Origin: JAIEPT01 sp038217425
GTDB lineage: Bacteria > Planctomycetota > Planctomycetia > Gemmatales > Gemmataceae
Direction: 5' to 3'
NCBI GenBank assembly: GCA_038217425.1
Contig: JBBQPM010000001.1
Span: 96,338 to 160,337, forward strand
Length of the DNA: 64,000 bases
Below, one piece after another: positions 16,653 to 24,297 of this stretch. Below the pieces are notes generated by a model. That model had not been told where the DNA came from, ran no database searches, and saw only the letters and a program-made list of their open reading frames with translations. Numbering within the stretch: position 1 is the first letter of the stretch; every line of letters begins with the position of its first letter. The translations under genes and the position numbers were made by a program.

Positions 16653-17072
16653 TTAGGACTGCGTTGGTCTTTTTGACTTATCTGCAACCTTAGCGGTCGC
16701 TTGTTTAGTCAGTTCGCCAACTCGGGCCATTATCTGATTAAGGACAAGAGGGACAACGACCCCTTTCTCTTCATACCCGCTATTTGCTGGTATTTCTTCT
16801 CGCCAAGAACAAATCGCGTAGCTATGTTGCGTGAGTCTGCTAGGCCGCGTTCCTTGGCTGTTCCAAGGGATTTCGAACGTGTCTTCAGGTAGCGACAGGT
16901 GCTTATTCTTAGATATTGCAACGGCAAGAATTATTGATGTTGCCCTAATTTCTTCCAATGTGCTTATTACGACTACTGGGCGACGCTTGGTCGCGCCGTC
17001 ATGCGGCGATTCAATGTCCGCCCAGATAATACGCCCCGGAAACAGCATGCCGTTCCTGACCGAACGAGTCAA
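16653..17072 (-). CDS. PemK/MazF-type toxin
   Basis: 139 residues. LFPGRIIWADI followed by GATKRRPVVVIS is the start of the MazF/PemK fold (P-G-x-I/V-W...K-x-RP-V/A-VIS). The downstream IILAVAISKNKHLS and GVVVPLVLNQIMARVGEL fit the SH3-like barrel and the C-terminal helix. MazF-type proteins are sequence-specific endoribonucleases. It follows a DUF2442 gene with an ATGA overlap (17069-17072), the usual order of antitoxin first. The MazF arginine that contacts RNA cannot be confirmed by eye. Confidence 0.8.
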   Translation of the reverse strand: MTRSVRNGMLFPGRIIWADIESPHDGATKRRPVVVISTLEEIRATSIILAVAISKNKHLSLPEDTFEIPWNSQGTRPSRLTQHSYAICSWREEIPANSGYEEKGVVVPLVLNQIMARVGELTKQATAKVADKSKRPTQS

Positions 17073-17422
17073 TAATCTTCGTTATACCATTCTTCGGGCG
17101 GCAGGAATTCGGAAGCCGTCTTGGCCAAATCCTCCAGCGAGCCTCGTAGCTTTACGAACTGCTGGTCTAGTTTCTGAGAAAACTCAGGATCGGCCATCGA
17201 CCGCAACGACGCTGCGTCAATCTGGATTCGTTCACCGTAAACGTCATCAACTTCCATGGCCTCCCCGTCGCCAAACACCGAAACCGTTTGCCACTTGAAT
17301 TCATTCTCCGGCAACTCGGTTTTGCCGATTGGCAATGTAAACGATTTTCCGTCAGCGAACCGCAATCGCAATCTTGATGGGCTTGAAAATCGGACGTCGG
17401 TAAGTTGATCGGAACGAGGCAT
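17069..17422 (-). CDS. DUF2442-like antitoxin partner
   Basis: 117 residues from ATG 17422 (GGAG six bases upstream). The N-terminal DQLTDVRFSSPSRLRLRFADGKSFTLPI and the later VYGERIQIDAASLRS match the DUF2442 layout of two beta hairpins around a dG...DE core. The C-terminal helical tail (KLDQQFVKLRGSLEDLAKTA), acidic at its end, may wrap the toxin. DUF2442 genes are commonly linked to other small genes as antitoxins; pairing with a PemK/MazF-type toxin is inferred from the overlap. Confidence 0.68.
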   Translation of the reverse strand: MPRSDQLTDVRFSSPSRLRLRFADGKSFTLPIGKTELPENEFKWQTVSVFGDGEAMEVDDVYGERIQIDAASLRSMADPEFSQKLDQQFVKLRGSLEDLAKTASEFLPPEEWYNEDY

Positions 17423-17525
17423 CGTCAGCTCCGGCAGAATGCAGGGTGTTGCAGCTGACTTGAATTGTATCAAAGCTGCGCCGCGACAGGCAGCCGAGAC
17501 CTTGAGTTCCTCGAACCGTGGGCCG

Positions 17526-18005
17526 CTACTTTGCGTCTTTTTCCCCAACGGGGGCTTCAGCGTCAACATGTAGTCCAATCCTTGTGGCGAACTTGTTATC
17601 GAAGGTAACGTCAAACCAATACTGGCCAGGTCCATCCCACTGCACCATTACGCGAGAAAACACATTCACGTTGGAGGCGTGCGGGTTGCCGAATTGCATC
17701 TCGGCAGCCCCAACCGGGCAAGTCTCTCCTGAAGGCCCAGCCTGGACAATTAGCAGAATCGATTTGCCTACAAAGTCTCCAGCGCGAAACGCGATAGCCA
17801 TTGTGAGCGGGAGGTTTAGCGTGGACTGGCTTTTGGCCTTTTCGGCATCTTCAGCAGTAATTCCAATTCGGTCAATACAGCGTATGAGGGAGCTGACCCC
17901 GTCTTTTTCGGTTAGGACTTGCTCAACTATGAGCGCCGCGCTAAGGAAGGGCCCTTTTGGTTCGTGCCGTTGCGCTGTCGGCGGCGCCTTCTTAGACTTT
18001 GCCAT
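17526..18005 (-). CDS. Protein of unknown function next to an RHH gene
   Basis: 159 residues from ATG 18005 (or 18023). A lysine-rich N-terminus precedes an alternating beta-rich domain (LPLTMAIAFRAGDFVGKSIL, NVFSRVMVQWDGPGQYWFDV). The last strand pattern, 'GPGQYWFDVTFD', resembles small beta-sandwich domains. The start overlaps the end of the RHH gene, so the two form an operon. I cannot name the family. Confidence 0.65.
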   Translation of the reverse strand: MAKSKKAPPTAQRHEPKGPFLSAALIVEQVLTEKDGVSSLIRCIDRIGITAEDAEKAKSQSTLNLPLTMAIAFRAGDFVGKSILLIVQAGPSGETCPVGAAEMQFGNPHASNVNVFSRVMVQWDGPGQYWFDVTFDNKFATRIGLHVDAEAPVGEKDAK

Positions 18006-18249
18006 TTTTTGCCCCCGCTTCACTAATCTTCACCAAAAAGGCCACGGGCCTTCCAGCTCCTTCCAGTTCCTTGCGAGACGCCACGCGAAGCCGCTCACGA
18101 ATCCACGCGGAGAGATCAAGCCCAGCGAGCTCTGCTGCGTCACGGAAGGCTTGCTTCTCGGACGCCTCAAGCCGCATATCCAGATACTCGGACTTAATTC
18201 GGTCCAGCCCCTTCAGGGGACGGCCTCGCTTTGGGGTCGATTTATTCAT
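17992..18249 (-). CDS. Ribbon-helix-helix-like DNA-binding protein
   Basis: 85 residues. KSEYLDMRLEASEKQAFRDA followed by AELAGLDLSAWIRERLRVAS is the RHH pattern (a strand, then two helices) seen in antitoxins and mobilisation accessory proteins. It starts a two-gene operon. Its ATG touches one copy of a 12-bp repeat, TACCGTTAGTGT, whose second copy lies 59 bases upstream, which suggests autoregulation. Confidence 0.75.
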   Translation of the reverse strand: MNKSTPKRGRPLKGLDRIKSEYLDMRLEASEKQAFRDAAELAGLDLSAWIRERLRVASRKELEGAGRPVAFLVKISEAGAKNGKV

Positions 18250-18319
18250 ACCGTTAGTGTACCGACAAAAAATATCTTGTCAAATACCCGATGCGACCTT
18301 TGACGTGTACCGTTAGTGT
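18249..18319. promoter_or_regulatory. Paired 12-bp repeats and promoter of the RHH operon
   Basis: TACCGTTAGTGT occurs at 18249-18260 and 18308-18319 in the same orientation. On the minus strand TTGACA lies between them, followed after 16 bases by TACACT inside the first repeat. If used, transcription would begin about at the ATG, giving a leaderless or nearly leaderless mRNA, with the operator covering the -10 box. The other copy sits where a divergent promoter could be. Confidence 0.45.
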
Positions 18320-18352
18320 GCCCACATTAAATGCAGGGAGAAAGTTCATGAA

Positions 18353-18544
18353 TTGCCCGACGTGAAAGAACGAGTCGCAGAAATTCGGCAAGAACCGGAA
18401 GCGTTCGTCATTACCCCCGAGAAGGTGCAAGGGCTGCTGATCGACACCTATCTGACAGTGATCGAGAAATATGTCGCTTGCGAAACAACGAGGAGGACGG
18501 TGCCTCCTCAAACTCCGTCCACGCCGCCAACTGCCGCGTCGTAA
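18353..18544 (+). CDS. Predicted 63-residue protein
   Basis: TTG 18353 (or GTG 18362) opens a frame with PDVKERVAEIRQEPEAFVIT, then a helix and a Thr/Pro-rich end. GGGAG lies 12 bases upstream; the closer ATG at 18348 gives only four residues. Divergent from the RHH operon. The N-terminal part looks like a real protein, the end less so. Function unknown. Confidence 0.4.
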   Translation: MPDVKERVAEIRQEPEAFVITPEKVQGLLIDTYLTVIEKYVACETTRRTVPPQTPSTPPTAAS

Positions 18545-18837
18545 ATGACGAATGACCCGGGAGTCGCCGTCGGCTATTCGCCCGGGCCCCTTCGTCCGTA
18601 TATCCTGTCCGCTGCCCGAAACGGAGATTCGTCCGCAATGTCGAAATCACTGCCCGGGGCAAATCAGACTGGCTTAAGCGGCACGTGTGGCTCCGGTGGA
18701 AGCTCGACGCCAATCGCGTAGCCGGGCTTCGCCGCCCCGCCAATCAAAACGATCCCCATGATGCCTGCTTTGAAGCAGAGCCTGCCATCAGACGAGCGGC
18801 GGGTTTCAAACGGCGGGCTTCTGGCGGAGACCGATTA
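18545..18837. other. 293-bp stretch without a convincing gene
   Basis: The only candidate is a 27-codon frame at 18638-18721 with ACGGAG upstream, rich in Gly, Ser and Thr, which I do not trust. A CCCGGG pair around 18557-18587 could form a weak hairpin between converging genes. Confidence 0.4.
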
Positions 18838-19023
18838 TTACGAGTTCCCAATTGGGAAGTCGAGATTAAACTGTTGGCGTAGCCGATAAAGTTCGGCGGG
18901 CGAGAGGTCTTTCGGGCTCTCGATTCGGCCGGCGGCGAACTCGGATTCCAAAAACGCCCGGAACGCCCGGTACTGGGCCATTTCCGCGAGCTCGTCTTCG
19001 TCCATCAGTGAATTTGCCATCAT
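18838..19023 (-). CDS. Small protein, family B copy 2 of a duplicated module
   Basis: 61 residues starting MMANSLMDEDELAEMAQYRA, with DLSPAELYRLRQQFN near the end. It pairs with family A copy 2 just upstream, reproducing on the minus strand the gene order of 15431-15844. The DLSPAEL.RLR...F motif is shared with family A copy 2, which ties the families together. Function unknown. Confidence 0.75.
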   Translation of the reverse strand: MMANSLMDEDELAEMAQYRAFRAFLESEFAAGRIESPKDLSPAELYRLRQQFNLDFPIGNS

Positions 19024-19065
19024 TGGTTTGGCCCTTTCATTCGTGCAAGATAGTCAGCAAGTCGT

Positions 19066-19251
19066 TTACTGTGGGGCATCGACGGCGTGAGCGGCATCAA
19101 ACTCTTTCCGCAGCCGAGTCAGCTCTGCGGGCGAAATATCAAGCCGGCCCTCATGATCGACCGGATACCGCTCTCGTAGCCACGCAATAAACGCCTCGTC
19201 CTTCGCGTCTTCCGCCCTCTCGAAATCATTCATCATCGAACGCGCCAGCAT
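19066..19251 (-). CDS. Small protein, family A copy 2 of a duplicated module
   Basis: 61 residues from ATG 19251: MLARSMMNDFERAEDAKDEA, then AFIAWLRERYP, then DISPAELTRLRKEFDAAHA. It is the closest relative of the 15431 gene. The upstream minus-strand region holds a perfect TATAAT (plus-strand ATTATA at 19284-19289) and a GGGATTTG tract also found upstream of copy 1. The frame runs further 5' but only to non-conserved sequence. Confidence 0.77.
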   Translation of the reverse strand: MLARSMMNDFERAEDAKDEAFIAWLRERYPVDHEGRLDISPAELTRLRKEFDAAHAVDAPQ

Positions 19252-19378
19252 TGCCAAATCCCTCAAAAAAAGTGACAACGGCATTATACATAATTTATCG
19301 TAAAACGCCAGGCAAATCCCGGCTATTTGCTGGCTTCTTCGGCTAAATACTCCTGGAGATTGCTGGAGAACGCGAATC

Positions 19379-19606
19379 CTATTCCTGCGGCTCGGCCGGC
19401 TTCCTCCCAACCCCGCTTTCACACGACCGGTAATGCATCTCGACGTACAGCCGCCACGTCGCCTCATACGCCTCCCTCACCATCTCGAGCAGCGGATCGT
19501 TCGGCATCGCAACCTTGCCCATACGGTCGCGTAGACGCAGCAGGTAGTTGACGCCCGGAAACAGCGCCTCGTGAATCCTGCCGGCCTGCCATGGCTCAAG
19601 CTCCAT
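19379..19606 (-). CDS. Small protein, paralogue of the 26178 gene
   Basis: 75 residues from ATG 19606, preceded by GAGGGTG. MELEPWQAGRIHEALFPGVN, YLLRLRDRM, DPLLEMVREAYEATWRL and EMHYRSC match the product of 26178-26480 almost residue for residue, except for the tail. It is helical, with a conserved Trp and Cys-containing end. It lies 13 bases after imuA. No known domain; the high conservation between the copies suggests a maintained role. Confidence 0.78.
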   Translation of the reverse strand: MELEPWQAGRIHEALFPGVNYLLRLRDRMGKVAMPNDPLLEMVREAYEATWRLYVEMHYRSCESGVGRKPAEPQE

Positions 19607-19619
19607 CGTTTCACCCTCA

Positions 19620-20330
19620 TTAGGCCCCGACGGCGCGGACAGCAAACCCCGACGCTGATCCGGCGCGCACGAGTTCCCCGTCGTCGGTCAGTTCAACCTC
19701 GGCCGACCCGCCGCCACGCCCTCCACGGTAATGCAGCACTTCCACACCCCAGCGACGCACTGGCGAAGATGACTCCGTGAGTCTCGGCGTCACCAGCAGC
19801 CGGACCGCAGCCCACGAGGGCTCCCCAGGATTGCCCCTCGGCCTGACGATCATGCCAAGGCTTCCGCCCGTCTCCGCCGCGAGTTGCAAGCGCCGGTAGC
19901 TGCGTTCCTCGAGCCGATCGAACCAACCGAGCACCAGGGCGCCCGTGGGCGAGCGGACCGCCTGTTCGAACGCCCAGAGCGACTCGGCGGACGTTCCTGG
20001 CTGCACGAGCACTGTATGTGCGAGATCGACGCCAAGGGCTTGGGCCGCCGGCGGGTAGAAGTTTCGCACTGAGTCGATCACCACGAGCACGCTCGCTTGG
20101 CGCATCAGCGAACCACATTGAGCCAGCGCAACCGTCAGGGCTCCGCTTCCTTCGCCCTCGCCGAGCCATTCTGTAAGCGACCCGCGCTTCCAACCGCGAT
20201 CGGGGAGCAGCGAGTCGATGGCCGTCCCCGAGCGAACGACGTCCGCCTCCGGGCCCGAGCGGCGGTCCTCCATCAAGCGGACCTTCTCCTGCAGTTTGCG
20301 GATCGTCGCCAATTTGGCCGAAGTTTCCAT
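19620..20330 (-). CDS. imuA: ImuA-like RecA-fold protein, orphan
   Basis: 236 residues, the usual ImuA length. The N-terminal coiled coil (LATIRKLQEKVRLMED) is followed by GTAIDSLLPDRGWKRGSLTE and EGSGALTVALAQ, corresponding to the RecA-like 'GGLPRGSLTE...GSGRT' region. The Walker A lysine is absent, as in other ImuA proteins. VLVVIDSVRNFYPPAA is the beta strand before the second motif. ImuA works with ImuB and DnaE2 in damage-induced mutagenesis; neither partner is in this window. It is preceded by GCAGGAG and followed by the 75-residue gene. Confidence 0.75.
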   Translation of the reverse strand: METSAKLATIRKLQEKVRLMEDRRSGPEADVVRSGTAIDSLLPDRGWKRGSLTEWLGEGEGSGALTVALAQCGSLMRQASVLVVIDSVRNFYPPAAQALGVDLAHTVLVQPGTSAESLWAFEQAVRSPTGALVLGWFDRLEERSYRRLQLAAETGGSLGMIVRPRGNPGEPSWAAVRLLVTPRLTESSSPVRRWGVEVLHYRGGRGGGSAEVELTDDGELVRAGSASGFAVRAVGA

Positions 20331-20463
20331 AGTCCAACGCTCCTGCCGTTACTTCCAGCTGCATCAATCCAGTCTCACACGATGCACAAATTAACATTAC
20401 AGTGAACACAATGCAACTCCTTTCGCCGCAACCGTGGGCCGCGACCAAAGCGCGCACCCAAAA

Positions 20464-20499
20464 TTAGGTTTACCTAACGATTCGAATAGGCAAACCTAA
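20464..20499. promoter_or_regulatory. Inverted repeat before the virion-like gene block
   Basis: TTAGGTTTACCTA (20464-20476) and TAGGCAAACCTAA (20487-20499) form 13-base arms with one mismatch around a 10-base spacer. TAGAAT at 20509-20514 on the plus strand could be the -10 box of the following operon. The repeat sits where an activator or repressor would bind, in the 244-bp gap between divergent genes. Confidence 0.45.
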
Positions 20500-20574
20500 A
20501 ATAGTTGATAGAATGGATGCGTCGGGAGCCGGTTTTCGTGCCAATCTTTCGGCCTGTGCGAGGTTAGATCGCGA

Positions 20575-20895
20575 ATGTTTACCGACCAGCAGATTTTTCG
20601 GTACTGCTTCCAAGGGCAATGCCGTGCCGCTGACCCGATGGCCGTCTTGGGCCAACTTGATCGCTACACCGGCGGCAGCGCTAAGGCGACCAGTGAGGTC
20701 GCGCGCCGCGAGGCAGAGACACTTGAAGAGCGACTGGCCGCCATCGAAGCTCGGGCCAAGTTGCTGGAAGCAGTTCGCCTGGCGTTTGACCTACCATCAT
20801 TCGACGTGACGACCGGTGAAGGCACCCTCGCTGCGGATCTTGTGGCGATTTGGAACCAGTTCTGCGAATTCATCGAGGCAACCCGTAAGGGCTGA
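20575..20895 (+). CDS. Unknown protein, first gene of the plus-strand block
   Basis: 106 residues. An N-terminal IFRYCFQGQCRAADPMAVL precedes a long helical stretch (REAETLEERLAAIEARAKLL) and LAADLVAIWNQFCEFIEATR. GAGG lies 11 bases upstream of the ATG. The pattern 'ADP.AV...L...' followed by helices is seen in small phage morphogenesis proteins, but I cannot prove it. Confidence 0.7.
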   Translation: MFTDQQIFRYCFQGQCRAADPMAVLGQLDRYTGGSAKATSEVARREAETLEERLAAIEARAKLLEAVRLAFDLPSFDVTTGEGTLAADLVAIWNQFCEFIEATRKG

Positions 20896-20904
20896 CTATA
20901 CTTC

Positions 20905-21009
20905 GTGGAATTTACTTTCCTGTTCCCGGGAACGATCGACGTGAATCTGTTTTCGTACGAGCAATTGCTCGGCGTCTGGCTGAACCGCAAGGCTAAGGTC
21001 AGGGTTTGA
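20905..21009 (+). CDS. Predicted 34-residue protein
   Basis: GTG 20905 opens MEFTFLFPGTIDVNLFSYEQ and LLGVWLNRKAKVRV, ending one base before the next ATG. The composition is that of a genuine folded peptide (hydrophobic beta start, Tyr/Leu/Trp core, basic end), and it fills the gap between two clear genes. The ribosome site is weak. Confidence 0.5.
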   Translation: MEFTFLFPGTIDVNLFSYEQLLGVWLNRKAKVRV

Positions 21010-21010
21010 C

Positions 21011-22075
21011 ATGGAAAAGCCCGAATCGGACAAGCGAACGATGCTGGCGGCCTACAAAATCGAGTCTCCTATCGGCGGCGAACCGCAAGCCGTCCCCCTC
21101 AGAGCCTTCCCCGACGACGATGCGATCGACTTCCACAGCGGGAGCCGCATGCAGTGGGCCCAGGGCGAGGGCGGCGAATGGTCGCCTCAAATCTCGCATC
21201 TGCCAGACATTGAGGCCTCGGCCCCACAGACTCTTGAGAACGAGTACGGGCTCGACACCCCGCTGCCCGGCGACGAACCGCGCGAACCGCCTGCGATCGA
21301 TCCGCCGCAATTCCAATTTCCCGACGCGCCAGCGCCACCGCCTGTGGTCGAGCAAGCTGCCCCCGGCGTCTTCAATCCGCGGGCCTTCGGGACGACTTCG
21401 CAACCACAGCGAACGCCCGGGGCCCCTCGGCCGCCTCGTCCGCCGAGCGAGCGGCCCATTCGCGATACTCTGCCCGGCTACGTCCCTGGCGCCGTTCGCG
21501 ACCTGCCTCCGCTCCAGATGGAGGGCCTCGCCTCGCCGCCTCCTGAAGACCACGAACCAGTCCGGGAGATGCAGGCGGAAACGACGCTCACGCCGCAGAT
21601 ACTCGCCTCGCCGCCGGACTTTGCGGAGGAGGTAGAGGCCCCTCGGCTGCTGCCGGAAGCGAACGACGGGCCCCTGTCGCCCGAGGCTCCCAACGCATGG
21701 AGCGCGAAAGCCGATCTCTCGGCCGCCGAAGTCCACTCCAGCCCGTTTGGACAGTTGCCGATCGGCGAGTCGGACTTACTGAGCGGAGCAGAATCCGCCG
21801 CGCAGGATGCGGCCATCACTGGCAATAGCGGAGGCGACGAGCTCAAGGGGGCCATCAAGGAACTGACTGCGGAACTGAAGGAAGTCAAAGAGGCATTGAA
21901 GGGCATGAAGGCCGACGATTCGCGGTTTGGGCCCCAGGCCGACGGCAGTTTCAACCCGATGGGCGACAAGATCGCCAAGGAACAACCGCCCGGCAGCAAC
22001 AAGCACGAGGTTTCCGTTTTTCAGCGGAAAACGGCGTGGGAAGCTCTCTTCGACAATATGCCGGGCTTTGAATAG
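21011..22075 (+). CDS. Proline-rich protein with C-terminal coiled coil
   Basis: 354 residues. Most of the chain (40-260) is low-complexity, rich in Pro, Glu and Ala (PPQFQFPDAPAPPPVV, RPPRPPSERP) and probably disordered. A coiled coil follows at about 277-300 (LKGAIKELTAELKEVKEALK). The conserved-looking end is VFQRKTAWEALFDNMPG. It has no signal or membrane segment. Its place at the head of a virion-like block suggests a scaffold or tail-associated role, but this is inference. Confidence 0.75.
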   Translation: MEKPESDKRTMLAAYKIESPIGGEPQAVPLRAFPDDDAIDFHSGSRMQWAQGEGGEWSPQISHLPDIEASAPQTLENEYGLDTPLPGDEPREPPAIDPPQFQFPDAPAPPPVVEQAAPGVFNPRAFGTTSQPQRTPGAPRPPRPPSERPIRDTLPGYVPGAVRDLPPLQMEGLASPPPEDHEPVREMQAETTLTPQILASPPDFAEEVEAPRLLPEANDGPLSPEAPNAWSAKADLSAAEVHSSPFGQLPIGESDLLSGAESAAQDAAITGNSGGDELKGAIKELTAELKEVKEALKGMKADDSRFGPQADGSFNPMGDKIAKEQPPGSNKHEVSVFQRKTAWEALFDNMPGFE

Positions 22076-22086
22076 TAGGTACGCTT

Positions 22087-23508
22087 ATGAGGATTCTGTT
22101 CGATCACGTCGAGTTCCATGCCCTCTTCGCCAAGCAAATCGAGCGCACTGCGATTTACTCGGACGACAAGAGCACCTACCTCTGGACCGACTGGCGCATC
22201 GAGATCGATTGCATCTACAACCCCGGCGCCACGAGTTTCACGACCGACGTGGCCGGCACCCCGGTGATCACGCCCCCGAACAACTCGGGCGTTCTGGCGC
22301 CCTTCACCGACGTCGCCCTGCGGCACTTCCTCGCCCAGCCTCGGCGCCGGCTGCTGATAACCGACGACCCGGCCGTCATTCTGCTCGACACCGGGACCTA
22401 CGTCGATGGGGCGGGCGTCACGAGGGCCAAGCCCGACTGCACCAATGGGCCGAGGTGTACGGTTCAGTCCATCGAACGCCTGCACGGCTCGAGAACTTAT
22501 CAGTGCCGGCTCGTCTTCGAGTGTTCCATCAATGAATGCGAATCCGCCAGACTCCTACTCGCGCACCGCTGGGCGCAATCCATTGACATCAACCAGGATC
22601 ATTTCCAAGTCGTCCACACGCAAGGCCAGTGCGTGTTCAACCAGTCGGCCCTTATCGTCAATGACAACTTCCCCGACCAACTCCGCTCGACGCTCATGCA
22701 CCCGATCCCCGCAAACTTCCGACGCTGCGCCATCAAGGTCGAGCCGGGCTCGGACGGGTACACCTACAACTATTACACGATGGACGTCGAGCAGCCGTTC
22801 AATTTGGGAACGAACTTCCCGGCGGTGCGCATCGAGGCGATGCAAGAAGGCCAATACAACCGCGGCGGGACGTTCAGGGCTTCTGTCATGGCTGGAGTGG
22901 CGGGACTTCGAGCTTGGTCGCAAGGAGGCACTTTCTCAGGGTTGGCACCTGGGGCCGCCAACGCCGCGTTGCATTTCTGGAAAGGCACTCTGCCGAAGTA
23001 CACGGTGAAGGTGACCGTGAGGGCCTGGGGCAACCGTAACTCCACCCGAGACAACCTACGCGACCGCGCCCTGGCGATCATGGCGTACCGGATGAGTTTG
23101 GTGAACAGCGGTGATTTGACCCCGTCCCAGGAATTTTACATTCAGGAAGACTTGGTGGGGCGGTACGTCGAGGTGAGCAAGACGATCGCCTGGAGTATCA
23201 ACACGAAACTAGAGCTGAACTGGAAGACGATCACGAATATCGCCTTTCCCAACTCCGGGCCTGGCGTAATCGGGAATTACGGCGAGCCCCTTGCAGTGGT
23301 CGGCCCGCTCAAGGGGAACGAAAAAATTCTCGCGGCCCTGGGGCCAAACACGGAGAGCACCAATCCGTCTCCGCATCAGGGGGCATTCGGCGCGCCGTCT
23401 CAGGGAAGACTAATCGCTGCGATCTCCCAGGCCTTATCGGAGCCGTGTGCAGCGCCGCCTTCGCCGAGGGTAACCTATTTCAACAGCAACCCCGCGGCAG
23501 CGATTTAG
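22087..23508 (+). CDS. Virion-like beta-rich protein of unknown function
   Basis: 473 residues. The start MRILFDHVEFHALFAKQIER is followed by YLWTDWRIEIDCIYNP, VALRHFLAQPRRRLLIT, CTNGPRCTVQSIE, LLLAHRWAQSIDINQDHF, MHPIPANFRRCAIKV and YTMDVEQPF. The order of strands and the HP.P..FRR segment recall a protein type I associate with planctomycete phage-like islands, without a named family. No signal peptide. The 3' third is Gly/Ala-rich and may be flexible. It could be a tail, baseplate or neck protein. Confidence 0.75.
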   Translation: MRILFDHVEFHALFAKQIERTAIYSDDKSTYLWTDWRIEIDCIYNPGATSFTTDVAGTPVITPPNNSGVLAPFTDVALRHFLAQPRRRLLITDDPAVILLDTGTYVDGAGVTRAKPDCTNGPRCTVQSIERLHGSRTYQCRLVFECSINECESARLLLAHRWAQSIDINQDHFQVVHTQGQCVFNQSALIVNDNFPDQLRSTLMHPIPANFRRCAIKVEPGSDGYTYNYYTMDVEQPFNLGTNFPAVRIEAMQEGQYNRGGTFRASVMAGVAGLRAWSQGGTFSGLAPGAANAALHFWKGTLPKYTVKVTVRAWGNRNSTRDNLRDRALAIMAYRMSLVNSGDLTPSQEFYIQEDLVGRYVEVSKTIAWSINTKLELNWKTITNIAFPNSGPGVIGNYGEPLAVVGPLKGNEKILAALGPNTESTNPSPHQGAFGAPSQGRLIAAISQALSEPCAAPPSPRVTYFNSNPAAAI

Positions 23509-23519
23509 GAGAAATGGAA

Positions 23520-23711
23520 TCATCCGGTGAAGAGGTAGAGTAGCAGGAGGAAGATCGCGGCGATTCCGATGGCTCCCCACTGAAGTATAAGCGTTTCTCG
23601 GAGCGTGAATTTCGGCACCCTGGTCCCGCAAGCCGGGCACTTGATCGGCCCAGGCTTCTCCAGCCTAGTCGTCGCGTGGCAGAAATGGCAATGAACGTAG
23701 GACTCTTGCAT
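23520..23711 (-). CDS. Zinc-ribbon protein with C-terminal membrane anchor
   Basis: 63 residues from ATG 23711. CHFCHAT and CPACGTR are two CxxC pairs 18 residues apart, forming a zinc ribbon. LILQWGAIGIAAIFLLLLYLF is a single C-terminal transmembrane helix, so the protein is tail-anchored with the ribbon inside. It points against the plus-strand block and ends 11 bases from the 473-residue gene. Function unknown. Confidence 0.75.
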   Translation of the reverse strand: MQESYVHCHFCHATTRLEKPGPIKCPACGTRVPKFTLRETLILQWGAIGIAAIFLLLLYLFTG

Positions 23712-23827
23712 CGCAAACCCCTGGGTAAGGTGCACGCCAAGATTATAGGCCGCGTTCCGCCGACGACGCAAGAAGAAACACGGATCGACCACACCGATTG
23801 GAAAAACCAGGTTTAAAGGACCGCCCC

Positions 23828-24286
23828 ATGAAAACCAGCCAGTATCAGACGACCAAGATCTACAACATCACCCGGTCGCGCAGCCACAACAGCGGTCTCG
23901 TGCCGCTCCCGGCTTGCGACGACGGCCAGTCGGAAACGGAGTTCGTGCGCGTCCACGCGCCGACGCAGACCGAAACCGTCATCTTCGAAGCAGCCAACGA
24001 AGGCGCGCCGCCGGAAGTCCCCGGGCACGTTCTCGCCAGCGACAATTACGTCTACCTCAGCGGCGTCCAGACGGCCCCGACACCCATGGAGATCGAAGGC
24101 ATCCAGGTCTGGGCTATCTCAGGGACTTACATCTACGGACTTCGGCGACCCACCGGGTTGGCGGCACCGTTCCCGACCGGCAAGCCGCCCTACGAGACCG
24201 GTTCGGCGTCGGACAACACGATCCCCGAACGGTATTTCCGGAACGACCTCATTGCAACCGATCCGGGCAGCCGTCCGCGAGCGTAA
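23828..24286 (+). CDS. Unknown protein of the virion-like block
   Basis: 152 residues from ATG 23828 (AAAGGACC upstream). It is beta-rich: SQYQTTKIYNITRSRSHNSG, TETVIFEAA, NYVYLSGVQTAP and GIQVWAISGTYIYGLR, with a Pro/Gly-rich end. This pattern fits a small surface or fibre-associated domain, but there is no recognised motif. It is followed 11 bases later by the 24298 gene. Confidence 0.65.
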   Translation: MKTSQYQTTKIYNITRSRSHNSGLVPLPACDDGQSETEFVRVHAPTQTETVIFEAANEGAPPEVPGHVLASDNYVYLSGVQTAPTPMEIEGIQVWAISGTYIYGLRRPTGLAAPFPTGKPPYETGSASDNTIPERYFRNDLIATDPGSRPRA

Positions 24287-24297
24287 GGGGGTGCATC

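Noticed and set aside
18638..18721. 27-codon frame with ACGGAG upstream
   Set aside because: Gly/Ser/Thr-rich composition with no conserved feature; not distinguishable from chance.
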